A stretch of 51,320 nt of DNA from Bacteroidales bacterium (lineage in GTDB: Bacteria; Bacteroidota; Bacteroidia; Bacteroidales; F082): NCBI GenBank assembly GCA_016290215.1, contig JAEETH010000020.1, positions 1-51,320 on the forward strand, written 5' to 3'. Shown piece by piece: positions 43,595 through 51,320 of the stretch. The number at the start of each line of letters is the position of its first letter. Position 1 is the first letter of the stretch. Under the pieces are notes generated by a model that saw nothing but the letters and a program-made list of their open reading frames with translations, did not search any database and was not told the origin of the DNA. Made by a program: the position numbers and the translations under genes.

Positions 43595-43615
43595 CAGCAA
43601 TTTAAACCTACAATT

Positions 43616-44086
43616 ATGGAAACACCTGAATACATTGAAGGCATTCCGACAGAGAAAAATGCTTCGAGAAAAAGACGTGAAATCATCAAAGACGAGTACA
43701 TCCATTTGATTGAAAGACTACAAAAGAAACGTGGAAAGAAAGCTGTATTTAATGAATTCCTTCAAACTGATGTCTACATTATCATGAGAGAAAGCGAGAA
43801 AAAAGCCAGCAATAGTGCAGCATTTAACTGGCAATCCACTTTCGCTGTGCGCCATTTGGAAACCATTATCAAAGAAGCGGTTCCTATAGAAGGGAAACCC
43901 ATATATTCCTTGCCAAAATTTTCAGGCAAGCAAAAGGAATTCAGGTATGTCAACATGGCGACATTGTACTACTATTTCCGTTCTTCAGATTACGAATACC
44001 TGAACTTTACAATCAAATTAGTAATGGGCATCAAAAATGACGGAAGACACATTCAATATAGCGTCAACAAAATCGAAATGATATAA
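43616..44086 (+). CDS. Module-borne protein A2, paralogue of A1, unknown family
   Basis: 156 residues from the ATG at 43616; the frame is open further upstream but only through the promoter module. Begins METPEYIEGIPTEKNASRKRRE, then DVYIIMRESEKKASNSAAFN, WQSTFAVRHLETIIKEA and the C-terminal YLNFTIKLVMGIKNDGRHIQY, each aligned with A1. Soluble, basic. Family not recognised; no catalytic motif stands out. Sits in the same promoter context as A1 and the rhuM remnant; ends at a strong terminator. Confidence 0.75.
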   Translation: METPEYIEGIPTEKNASRKRREIIKDEYIHLIERLQKKRGKKAVFNEFLQTDVYIIMRESEKKASNSAAFNWQSTFAVRHLETIIKEAVPIEGKPIYSLPKFSGKQKEFRYVNMATLYYYFRSSDYEYLNFTIKLVMGIKNDGRHIQYSVNKIEMI

Positions 44087-44089
44087 AAA

Positions 44090-44146
44090 AACATCCTGTA
44101 ATAAAGTCGTCATTGCTTTGGGGCAATCGCTTGTACAGGATGTTTA
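44090..44146 (+). terminator. Terminator after A2
   Basis: ACATCCTGTA pairs with TACAGGATGT (10 bp), followed by TTATT and preceded by an A-run; a nested ATTGC/GCAAT stem lies in the loop. Usable in both directions. Confidence 0.7.
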
Positions 44147-44293
44147 TTAAACCGACCAAGTTTCACAATACCGCGCTTTTGTTTGGATCGTCCATGGTCA
44201 GATTTGTTTCACACTGCAAAATTACAACTTTTCCACAAACCCGCAAGGGGATGGAGAAAATTCTATTACAACGAATTGTCTTTGGTTGTTTTT

Positions 44294-44536
44294 TACACGA
44301 ATTACCGTTAATGTACCACGAATTGTCATTAATTGTTTGTTTTACACGAATTACCGTTAATGTACCACGAATTGTCATTAAGTTGGTTGTTTTACACGAA
44401 TTACCGTTAATGTACCACGAATTGTCATTAAGTTGGTTGTATTACACGAATTGCCATTAATGTACCACGAATTGTCATTAATTATTTGTTTTACACGAAT
44501 TGCCATTAATGTACCACGAATTGTCATTAATTGTTT
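44294..44536. repeat. 49/50-bp tandem repeats, five units
   Basis: TACACGAATT at 44294, 44343, 44393, 44443 and 44492 (steps 49, 50, 50, 49). Two units carry an extra G (CATTAAGTTGG). Unit number differs from the array at 42941, as expected of a variable tandem repeat. Confidence 0.9.
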
Positions 44537-44911
44537 GGGGATATTGCATCAGGATGCGGATGGCTCCAGCAGCCATGTCTTGCCTACGCAGACAGGTGCA
44601 GTGGCGGGCATCTATGGCTGCGGCATACTGGAATCCGCCTGTCTCAATATAAAAACCCGACATTGCATATCGGGGTGTGGTGGGGTCGTCCATTCTGGAC
44701 TCTGATGCCTCATCCTTCATTCTCACCGAACAACAGTCCTCATGCCCCTTGCAGTCATGGCGGACAAGGATCCGCCATCTCCTAAACTCTTAGGATTCAC
44801 TCTTGTCGTCTCTTCGCGTCATCGCAAGGCACGAAGCAATCCATTTATGACCGATTTATGTAAGATTTGTTTCCCCCCAAAAACATCCATTTCATTTCCA
44901 ACTACTTACCC

Positions 44912-44992
44912 GACTGCAAACGACAGCAAACGACTGCAGTCGACTACAAACGTTTATTCAACGGCTTATTCTTGACAAGGGTTGCATCTTTG
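44912..44992 (+). promoter_or_regulatory. 10-bp phased operator and promoter, module 3
   Basis: GACTGCAAAC, GACAGCAAAC, GACTGCAGTC, GACTACAAAC in 10-bp steps (44912-44951), then GTTTATTCAACGG, TCTTGACAA and CATCTTTG. CGACTGCAGTCG is a perfect 12-bp palindrome. Confidence 0.65.
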
Positions 44993-45013
44993 CAACGTAA
45001 AACCACTTATATT

Positions 45014-45636
45014 ATGGAAACAGGAAAAGAAAACGAGATTGTGCTTTATCAACCTAACGAGATGGTCAAGCTTGAAGTGAGGGTACAAGAAGATTCGGTT
45101 TGGCTTACACAGCAACAAATTGCCGACCTTTTCGGGACAAAACGACCCGCCATCACAAAGCACCTAAAGAACATCTATTCTAGTGGCGAACTGGAAGAAA
45201 GCAGCACATGTTCCATTTTGGAACTCATGGGTAATGATGGAAAACAGATGTACTCGACTAAATTCGTCAGGTTCTCGACGCACGCTTGTTTGCCGAAAAC
45301 TTGATAAAGACGGCGCAGCATGAGGTCATCCTCATCGACAATTTCATTGACGCTTCGGACTTCGACATCCTTGAATGCCGAGGCACTGGCGTGGAGGCAA
45401 CCATTTTTGTGGAGCGAATCACCCCTGCCCTATTGGTATTGCAGGCTGATTGCCTTGTGCAGACCGGCCGTAAGACCGAGCTACGAACTACACGCACACG
45501 CGTACACGACCGTTTCCTTATCATCGACAGCCAAGTCTATCATCTGGGTGCATCGCTCAAGGACTTGGGAAGGAAACTTTTTGCCTTCAGTAAGATGGGG
45601 TTGGACAAGGAATTGCTACTGGGACAAGTAATCTGA
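45014..45636 (+). pseudogene. RhuM-type N-terminus joined out of frame to an ORF6N/PLD-type C-terminus
   Basis: Residues 1-84 from the ATG at 45014 (VWLTQQQIADLFGTKRPAITKHLKNIYSSGEL ... GKQMYSTKF, shown in part) are the RhuM/virulence-protein N-terminal DNA-binding part. From about 45264 similarity continues one frame over: RQVLDARLFAENLIKTAQHEVILIDNFID (in part) to GASLKDLGRKLFAFSKMGLDKELLL, the C-terminal half of ORF6N-type phage regulators, stop at 45634-45636. In the first frame translation ends at 45304. A deletion joining two different genes, or parts of two paralogues, at 45264 explains this. Two separate peptides (stop at 45304; start 45286) could still be made. Confidence 0.75.
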
Positions 45637-45667
45637 GAGGACTGTTGTAGCATTTTAGAAAGAAGGT

Positions 45668-45945
45668 CATCCCTACGCAAGGCTACAGCAGCCATGTCTT
45701 GCCTGTGGACAAGTGCGATAGCGGGCATCTATGGCTGCGACATACAAGAATCCGCCCGCCTTTAATATGAAAACCCGACATTGCATATCGGGGTGTGGTA
45801 GGGCCGTCCATTCTGGACTTTGATATACCATCCCTCATTCACACTTAATGGCAACACCCTCGCCCCTTGCCGTCATTGCGGACTTGATCCGCAATCCCCT
45901 ACGCAACAAGGGGTACACAACAAATACCATTTCAGATATATGATA
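45668..45945. repeat. Long repeat module 4, partial (no promoter part)
   Basis: Contains GCAGCCATGTCTTGCCTGTG, GCGGGCATCTATGGCTGCG, CCCGACATTGCATATCGGGG, GGCCGTCCATTCTGGACTTT and CCTTGCCGTCATTGCGGA in the module order, then stops before the operator. It borders the 3' end of the minus-strand defence operon. No gene here. Confidence 0.75.
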
Positions 45946-45948
45946 ATT

Positions 45949-46425
45949 CTAACATCCTTCCATCAGCTTATGCTCCACGATGAAATCACGAAGGCGTGTG
46001 CGCCACTCCTTGTTTTGAAGCAACACCCATAGGTCGTCGTCGAAGTTGGCGTAGATAACGTTTTCTTTAAGCCAAGCCTTTGAAGGTGTTGTAGTGATTT
46101 CTTCTTTAGTTCTTAGCTGAAGGTGCCAGAATCCATCGGTGGATAAATGCCAAAAAGGATTGGAAATGTCGGAGGGTTTGGCGAACTTTGAATGGCGGGT
46201 GTATTCGAGCATCAGCTTCAGATAGCGGGCCTCAAGCCACTCGTTTAACACAAAGCGATTGTTGGTGAACACACCCGAATCAACACCATCAATGAGTGCA
46301 AGCATTAGGACTGGCTTGGCAACTATGACTTCGCCACGGATTTTTGCTTGGCGAAGGTTTATAATCCTGTCCATATAGTGAGCGAAGCAACAGGAGTAAT
46401 CAGAGTATTGAAGAAAGAAGTTCAT
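45949..46425 (-). CDS. ScoMcrA-head-like small protein (HNH part absent)
   Basis: 158 residues. GEVIVAKPVLMLALIDGVD (~32-50) and NPFWHLSTDGFWHLQLR (~89-105) match the N-terminal region found before HNH nuclease domains in modification-dependent restriction proteins of the ScoMcrA type. No HNH or other nuclease domain follows; the protein ends after WRTRLRDFIVEHKLMEG. Either a free-standing accessory or the truncated head of a nuclease cut off by module 4. Lies 20 bp behind the ATPase gene, so in the defence operon. Identification is by pattern, not certain. Confidence 0.55.
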   Translation of the reverse strand: MNFFLQYSDYSCCFAHYMDRIINLRQAKIRGEVIVAKPVLMLALIDGVDSGVFTNNRFVLNEWLEARYLKLMLEYTRHSKFAKPSDISNPFWHLSTDGFWHLQLRTKEEITTTPSKAWLKENVIYANFDDDLWVLLQNKEWRTRLRDFIVEHKLMEGC

Positions 46426-46446
46426 GGTGTAATTAATCAGAAGTAA

Positions 46447-48153
46447 TCATGAAAAATTTTTACCTTTCATCAAAGCATCAATAACTGTTTTTATCTCTGA
46501 GGGAACTTCACTCGGCAAGAAGTATGGGACGATTTGTCTGGCACCGATACCGACACCGTATTCCTTTCGTGTCCATGCTGAAAAAACCTTAAAGAATGCT
46601 TTGCCTGAAATAATGTTTAGTGGTTCATCAAGACGGTAATTGATTTCATCTATACTTGCATTCTTTTCATCGTTGCCAATATCCTTAACTTTTTTTTCTA
46701 TCTTTTTATAATTGGAAGAAAGAATTTCCTGAATCTTTGTAATAATCGATTGTTTGTTCACATTCCCCATTTGGCTAATTGCTTCCAGATAACGGCAAAT
46801 AACGTTTATATTAATAGCATAGTTGTCAATTTCATTTTTTGACCAAACATGAAGATTGATGCCACGAGAATAGGCATCTTTATTGCGATTTTGGATTTCA
46901 TCCATTTTGTGATAACCCGAGTTGGATATGCAGAACAACTCTACAGACATTTTGTTAAGAGAAAAGAGTTCCGCAATAGCAATGCTCTTATCCCAATCAT
47001 TCCAACCATCTACATAGGCTTTGGGATAGGTAATAATTGGATGTAGGTCTTGAGGATAAAGGACAGATTGAAATGCTGAAAGAATTGCTCTGTCTGAATT
47101 ACCACCATCCCAAATTATAAAGCGATTTGATATGAAAAGACGTGCAAGATCTATGTTAAGCGGATTGCCAAGTTCCTCTGACAAAGATGAAAGAGCGGAT
47201 TCATCCCCGATTGGTTTAATTTGGCGTTTGTTAGAATCAATTGGGATAATACTATCAGACGGCACCTCCTCGATTATTTCTAATGAATGAGTTGCAATAA
47301 TCAGTTGAGAAAACATTGGGGTTATTAAACGGACTAATCGCCGCTGCAAATCAGCATGCATATAAACATCGGGTTCATCAAGTACGACAATCGCATTACT
47401 CGGGCATTGAGAAATGAACCACATTGTTTGAATCCACATTTGTAGTCCATGCCCCATCCATCCCAGCTCAGCTTCGAATGCACGAACTCGGACAAAAAAA
47501 TGTAAAATTGGGCCATCATCTGTATAAACCGTCTCCAGTGGTTTGACTTGTAATTCTTCCCATGTGGATTCCACTAATTCTTTAAAGGCTGGAAACACTT
47601 CTTTGTAATAGAATAACTGATTTCTAAAATTACGAGAAGCAAGGCGTGTATAGCGATTACCATCAACTGTCGTTTTCTTCAAAACTTTTTCTGTATCGAG
47701 TACAGCTGATATCTGGGGCAAAACCTCGATGATGGGGATGTCCACCATTTTAGCCATCCTGCTACTTTCTATTGTCTCACCGTTTTCATCAAATAACAAT
47801 GCAAATATGGATAGACCCTCTCCTACATAAGCTTTAATTGATGTGCCATTGGAAAATTGAGCTTCTATAATAGCAGGAGGATTGCCATACAAATAAAAAA
47901 TGCCACGATCCGAGATGTTCATATTCTCGACATTTGGCGACACTCCATAAGAGTCAACATTTGGAACCCATTCAGGGGGGTCCATAAAACGGGCAGTTCG
48001 ATATTTTCTCGTAACTGAAGATATAATCTTCAAAGCTTCTATCATAGTGGACTTACCTGCATTATTCTTCCCGACCAGAATAGAAGTCCCATTGAAAGTT
48101 ATCGTGCTCTTTTCATAGCAACGAAAATTCTTGATAATAAGCTTTCGTAACAT
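46447..48153 (-). CDS. OLD-like AAA ATPase
   Basis: 568 residues. Walker A LVGKNNAGKSTMIEA (~27-41), a large coiled region, Walker B IVVLDEPDVYMHADLQRRLV (~254-273) and ATHSLEIIEE after it, the ABC/SMC-like layout of AAA_15/AAA_21 proteins. The C-terminal half (ISNRFIIWDGGNSDRAILSAF onward) resembles the TOPRIM region of OLD nucleases but I cannot see a clean set of TOPRIM acids (E then DxD). Predicted phage-defence ATPase acting with neighbouring genes; 40 bp downstream of AIPR. Confidence 0.8.
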   Translation of the reverse strand: MLRKLIIKNFRCYEKSTITFNGTSILVGKNNAGKSTMIEALKIISSVTRKYRTARFMDPPEWVPNVDSYGVSPNVENMNISDRGIFYLYGNPPAIIEAQFSNGTSIKAYVGEGLSIFALLFDENGETIESSRMAKMVDIPIIEVLPQISAVLDTEKVLKKTTVDGNRYTRLASRNFRNQLFYYKEVFPAFKELVESTWEELQVKPLETVYTDDGPILHFFVRVRAFEAELGWMGHGLQMWIQTMWFISQCPSNAIVVLDEPDVYMHADLQRRLVRLITPMFSQLIIATHSLEIIEEVPSDSIIPIDSNKRQIKPIGDESALSSLSEELGNPLNIDLARLFISNRFIIWDGGNSDRAILSAFQSVLYPQDLHPIITYPKAYVDGWNDWDKSIAIAELFSLNKMSVELFCISNSGYHKMDEIQNRNKDAYSRGINLHVWSKNEIDNYAININVICRYLEAISQMGNVNKQSIITKIQEILSSNYKKIEKKVKDIGNDEKNASIDEINYRLDEPLNIISGKAFFKVFSAWTRKEYGVGIGARQIVPYFLPSEVPSEIKTVIDALMKGKNFS

Positions 48154-48193
48154 ATAAGCAATTTAGTTAGAGTGACATATGGTTGTTACACTA

Positions 48194-50308
48194 TTAAGGC
48201 ATAAGATAACCTTTGTCTTCGGCTTTTTCGACAATCTTAAGAAGGCGTTTACACTGGGCAGCCGTCGGCAGAGACCCTTTTGAAATCCACGATGCTATTC
48301 CTCTGATAAAATCACAATCGCCGTATGATAGAAGTTCTTCTTTCATCAAAGCATTGTATACGTTCATCCAATAGGTAGAGCCGAGTTTGAAGATTTCCAC
48401 AGATGCATCAATCTTTGAATTGAATTTGTGCGCCCGCCGTGCTGCTTGTTCAGCAGTACGAGTCACTTCTTTAGATATTAAGGAACGTTGGAATGTGTCA
48501 GAAAGCTCAAAACTGACCGACTTAAAATCAGTCCATGTGCCAGCAAGACGAGCGAGGCTCCTAACAAGACCACCAGCAGCTTTCCCTTCAAGATATTGAT
48601 GAGTGAAGTATGCCAATCGTAATAATTCAGTTGCTAGTGCTGGATATAGGGTCTGCTTATTCCATATAGATACCCAATCTAAATCAGTTCCTTTGGGTAA
48701 AAGTGTTATTAACTTGGAGATTGTGTATGGAGTAATTTGTGCCTTGTTACCTCCTTTTGGGTACCACTCTTCTTTACTTATTAGTCTGTCAAGCGTGTCA
48801 AAGATAATAATTGAGCATACACATTTCTTGAAGAACTCTTCATTTATGCTGTCGCGATCATTCTCGTAAATTTCATCAATATAAGGCGCAAAGATTTTGA
48901 AATTATCTGCTGAACTCTTGCAGACTTGGTCAGGATGCATAAGGATAGCATTGTAACACTTAGCAAGTTTCTCTTTGGTAATAAGCTGGCTCTTGGGGTT
49001 TTTCTCTTTAAACAAATCTCTTTGATGTGAAGTCAATTTCATTTGTTCTTGCTCCCATTTACCACGAGAACGCTCATAAAACCAGACAGTCTGATATGGA
49101 TTGCCGTCCACAGGCGGAGCCATTACCCGATGCGATAGTTGCTCCATTTTAACATGGAACGGATGGTTGGAGAAGAAGTCAGCAGGCTTCACAGGATTTT
49201 GGCTATTGGCACATTCAGAAATAGTCTTAGTAAGGTCATTATAGTTCTGAACTTGCTCCTCTGACATATCATCCTCAACATTTAGTACCGTCAATTTCAT
49301 TGGCACATACAACGTGTCAATTCCTTTAGGGGTCTCCTTTTTGATAATGGCACTTGCTAAAGAAGCAGTTGTTTGACCGCCATTGATTATTTGCAGGTCT
49401 TTAAAGTATACAATCTTTGTCTTATCAGGAGAAAACCTAACTGCACGAGCCACAATTGCTATACCGTTGTTGTAGGTAAAGAAGTTTTCTGGCTCTTTCA
49501 TAATAGTCGTGCGAATACCTTTATTTACATTACCACGGAAGCTTAAAAAAGCACGAACATTACCCTGTAGCAGTTTGCTACCATACTTCAAATAAATGTC
49601 TGCCAAGAACTGTCCTGGTATGATACCTAAATATGCATCATAATTGCTTTGGCCTCCTAAATCAGCCTTTAAGTAAGGGATGCCATCACAGTCAAAGTCA
49701 CTGGTTTCAATTTCAAGAATCTCACTTGAATTAGAGATAAAAGTCTGGAAAAAACGTTCCAGTGTCCAAACATTTAAATCAACGGGTCTACCCAGGAAAT
49801 CTGGTTGAGAAAGATTCTTGACTTGCTTGCTTAATGTATAATTAGAGATGATGATAAATTTGAAACGCAGTATTTCAGTACCCGTCATGCCCTTGCCAAT
49901 TTTCTTTCTAAATTCATTGGCAATATTAACGGCGGGGTCAGAATCATCACAGAAGCTACGGATGTTGCCATTAACGGATTCTTCAATAAATCTCTGCATA
50001 TAAGACAGCAACTCATCAATACGGGTATTGGTCAAAGTAGGGACAGAATCCCGCTGGTTAGAAAACTCACTGATAATTAAGACCAATGCGCCATCAGCCT
50101 CGTCATAGGAATAACCGTCAAAAGCGAGAATTTGTCTTCTGGCATTTCTTATCTCAACTGACATTGGAATTGGGTCACTTAACTCACCAATTTCTTCAAG
50201 GTCAGACAACACTCGTTCTATGAAATAACTTTCTGGATCTGTACTTTCAAGACTTGCATCGTTGCGAATGTCGTCAATAAATTGTTTGCGGTATTCTTCA
50301 ATATCCAT
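48194..50308 (-). CDS. AIPR (abortive infection phage resistance) family protein
   Basis: 704 residues. The core block NFFTYNNGIAIVARAV ... LQIINGGQTTASLASAI (~285-330) and NYDLTKTISECANSQNPVKPADFFSNHPFH-like region (in this protein NDLTKTISECANSQN, PVKPADFFSNHPFH) are hallmark AIPR sequences. Known context: AIPR proteins occur with Z1 ATPases, a PD-(D/E)XK nuclease, a MutL/MORC-like ATPase and a cytosine methylase in restriction-type systems. Start two bases after the upstream stop. Confidence 0.9.
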   Translation of the reverse strand: MDIEEYRKQFIDDIRNDASLESTDPESYFIERVLSDLEEIGELSDPIPMSVEIRNARRQILAFDGYSYDEADGALVLIISEFSNQRDSVPTLTNTRIDELLSYMQRFIEESVNGNIRSFCDDSDPAVNIANEFRKKIGKGMTGTEILRFKFIIISNYTLSKQVKNLSQPDFLGRPVDLNVWTLERFFQTFISNSSEILEIETSDFDCDGIPYLKADLGGQSNYDAYLGIIPGQFLADIYLKYGSKLLQGNVRAFLSFRGNVNKGIRTTIMKEPENFFTYNNGIAIVARAVRFSPDKTKIVYFKDLQIINGGQTTASLASAIIKKETPKGIDTLYVPMKLTVLNVEDDMSEEQVQNYNDLTKTISECANSQNPVKPADFFSNHPFHVKMEQLSHRVMAPPVDGNPYQTVWFYERSRGKWEQEQMKLTSHQRDLFKEKNPKSQLITKEKLAKCYNAILMHPDQVCKSSADNFKIFAPYIDEIYENDRDSINEEFFKKCVCSIIIFDTLDRLISKEEWYPKGGNKAQITPYTISKLITLLPKGTDLDWVSIWNKQTLYPALATELLRLAYFTHQYLEGKAAGGLVRSLARLAGTWTDFKSVSFELSDTFQRSLISKEVTRTAEQAARRAHKFNSKIDASVEIFKLGSTYWMNVYNALMKEELLSYGDCDFIRGIASWISKGSLPTAAQCKRLLKIVEKAEDKGYLMP

Positions 50309-50309
50309 A

Positions 50310-51233
50310 TCAGTTCAGTTTAAATGATTCTATTTCAGTTAACAATAGTTCATATTGAACCCGCGTGATAGCATCGGGTAGCACATCCCTATGTATTCTT
50401 GGGAAGTTTTCTGTATCAACTTTATACATGTGTTCACCTCTTTTGACAAACACAAGATTGTCATTCTCATTTGAGAAATCAAAATCAAACAGTTGCAGCT
50501 TTGCCATAAAAGTTTCCCTTTGTGAAGCGTTGGCCAACATAGCAATGATATTGTTGACAAGCTGATTAAGTTTAATACCTTCAAAAGAAGGGCTCATCTT
50601 CTCCAATTCATAAACCACTAAGCAACCGTCAATATCACTGTCAAGCTGTTCGATGGATGAAATACGAACGCTTTCTTTTCCAAAGGTAATGGTTTTAACT
50701 TCAAACCAATCCTGCTGGTCCGAGAAATCTTTATGCGTTTTTTCAGGCCCCATCCAACTATCAAGGGCCACATCAATACCCCTTTCTGGTATCATGTGGT
50801 CTCTTAGAAAGAGTAGCTCACCTACCAGTCCCATTATTTCCGCTTCCGTCATTCGACCATTATCAGGACGGAAGAGTTGCCGCCATGAATAATAACGAGA
50901 ACGTAGAGTTTGATAGGCAGATTCGTCATCATTTGTTACTCTAACGGAATCCAGAAGGTCTTGACAAAAAGTGCAGAAATACTCCAGCAAATCACTATCC
51001 CTTAAAGAAAAACGCAATGTGAATAAGTCACCCTCTTTGTATTGCTCTACTGCAATAAAGTCTGAGCTGGAAATTTTAATCGGTTTGTATTTCCCTCTAA
51101 AATCAAACGAATATCTAGCATCATCATCACGACCGATATATAAACTTAAATGTCGGTTCTCACCAAAGCGAATAAAGTGACGACTAGGAAATTCTTCCCG
51201 GAAGGTCTGGTATATTTCATTATTCTTCATCAT
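50310..51233 (-). CDS. PD-(D/E)XK motif protein (DUF4420-type nuclease)
   Basis: 307 residues. Active-site pattern MGLVGELLFLRD (Glu), DSWMGPEKTHKDF (Asp) and DWFEVKT (E-x-K) at ~129-140, ~152-164 and ~171-177, as in the PF14390-type predicted nuclease of Z1/AIPR systems. A strong AGGAGGAAG precedes the ATG at 51233, encoded within the acidic tail of the Z1 gene, which it overlaps by 14 bp. Confidence 0.85.
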   Translation of the reverse strand: MMKNNEIYQTFREEFPSRHFIRFGENRHLSLYIGRDDDARYSFDFRGKYKPIKISSSDFIAVEQYKEGDLFTLRFSLRDSDLLEYFCTFCQDLLDSVRVTNDDESAYQTLRSRYYSWRQLFRPDNGRMTEAEIMGLVGELLFLRDHMIPERGIDVALDSWMGPEKTHKDFSDQQDWFEVKTITFGKESVRISSIEQLDSDIDGCLVVYELEKMSPSFEGIKLNQLVNNIIAMLANASQRETFMAKLQLFDFDFSNENDNLVFVKRGEHMYKVDTENFPRIHRDVLPDAITRVQYELLLTEIESFKLN

Positions 51234-51320
51234 CTTCCTCCTCAGGTTCTTCGCCCTCTATGTTAAGTTGTTGGAATATTTTATTGACCTGGTATTTTAC
51301 GGCTTTACCTTCTTCCTTTA
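51220..51320 (-). CDS. Z1-domain protein, C-terminal 32 residues (cut by window edge)
   Basis: The frame runs in from the right edge and ends KYQVNKIFQQLNIEGEEPEE followed by EDDEE and TAA at 51220-51222. The acidic end and its position directly before DUF4420 and AIPR are those of Z1-domain (endonuclease-coupled ATPase) proteins; the domain itself lies outside the window, so this is inferred from context. Confidence 0.6.
   Translation of the reverse strand, partial: KEEGKAVKYQVNKIFQQLNIEGEEPEEEDDEE

Larger units (their letters stand above)
42850..43615 (+). repeat. Long repeat module 2, full length, with 49-bp tandem array
   Basis: Nearly identical to 44208-45013. Parts: leader beginning TTTCACACTGCAAAATTACA; tandem array (42941-43133); palindromic part with GCCATGTCTTGCCTACGCAG, CCCGACAT-ttc-ATATCGGG, GGCGGA/TCCGCC and CGTCATCGCAAGGCACGAAG; operator (43514-43553); TTGACA (43574-43579) and CATCTTTG ending at 43594. 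Open frames seen on both strands here are mirrored in module 3 and follow the repeat, with no sign of being genes. Confidence 0.85.
44208..45013 (+). repeat. Long repeat module 3, full length, with 49/50-bp tandem array
   Basis: Same order of parts as module 2 and mostly identical, but with five tandem units instead of four (44294-44536) and a few substitutions in the operator (44912-44951). TTGACA and CATCTTTG precede the rhuM-type gene at 45014. Confidence 0.85.

Noticed and set aside
42941..44536. CRISPR array
   Set aside because: The tandem units have no unique spacers between conserved repeats, and no cas genes are present.

Overview
The window looks like a Bacteroidales (Bacteroidota) chromosome segment, probably from a gut-type organism. 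Evidence seen directly: many genes are preceded by a TAnnTTTG box (the Bacteroidetes -7 element) a short distance before the ATG, often with no strong Shine-Dalgarno; a type IX secretion sorting tail ends the 1124-residue metalloprotease; and DUF4421, DUF6427, fimbrillin-type lipoprotein and DUF5060 glycosidase families occur, all typical of this phylum. The purD-DUF6427 and galK-galM-sugar MFS neighbourhoods also fit. I see no rRNA, tRNA, cas genes or integrase.

Layout. 1-9.0 kb: a cut secreted protein, a four-helix membrane protein, a membrane-anchored AraC regulator, then a galactose operon (galK, a sugar-phosphate nucleotidyltransferase, galM, a FucP/GluP-type MFS symporter) with a translationally coupled flippase. 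9.1-15.6 kb: topoisomerase IV subunit B carrying an in-frame repeat insertion, an AAA/DUF4143 ATPase with a TGTTCA operator region, a 330-bp array of differing hairpins, and a restriction-modification operon (deleted Dam remnant, nuclease, beta-class methyltransferase) with a pseudoknotted candidate RNA between its two main genes. 15.6-22.9 kb: prolyl oligopeptidase, a ParE-type toxin-antitoxin pair, a DUF6922-like gene, a candidate terminator-ended ncRNA, an XRE regulator, a 47-residue acidic peptide gene with a fimbrillin-like lipoprotein, a DUF4160/DUF2442-HTH pair, and a DUF4421 outer-membrane protein. 22.9-32.1 kb: one long minus-strand operon (GT4, purD, DUF6427, rnhB, thioredoxin-like, GH3-beta-lactamase fusion, thioesterase, SDR). 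32.4-41.7 kb: DUF5060 glycosidase, ahcY, SPFH protein, NAGPA-type glycosidase, M6 metalloprotease.

41.7-45.95 kb is the most unusual part: four copies of a long palindrome-rich module. Three end in the same promoter region, built around a 10-bp periodic repeat, and each drives a different gene: two paralogous proteins of unknown family and a broken RhuM/ORF6N chimera. Two copies also carry 49-bp tandem repeats. This repeat-gene-repeat arrangement abuts a minus-strand defence operon running off the right edge (Z1 C-terminus, PD-(D/E)XK DUF4420-type nuclease, AIPR protein, OLD-like ATPase, small ScoMcrA-head-like protein). That operon resembles the Z1/AIPR/MORC-type restriction systems described by Iyer, Abhiman and Aravind.

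The strongest candidates for undescribed biology are the module array with its 10-bp phased operator, the shape-conserved hairpin array at 12.5-12.8 kb, and the two candidate structured RNAs at about 14.1-14.3 and 18.9-19.1 kb, which share short motifs.
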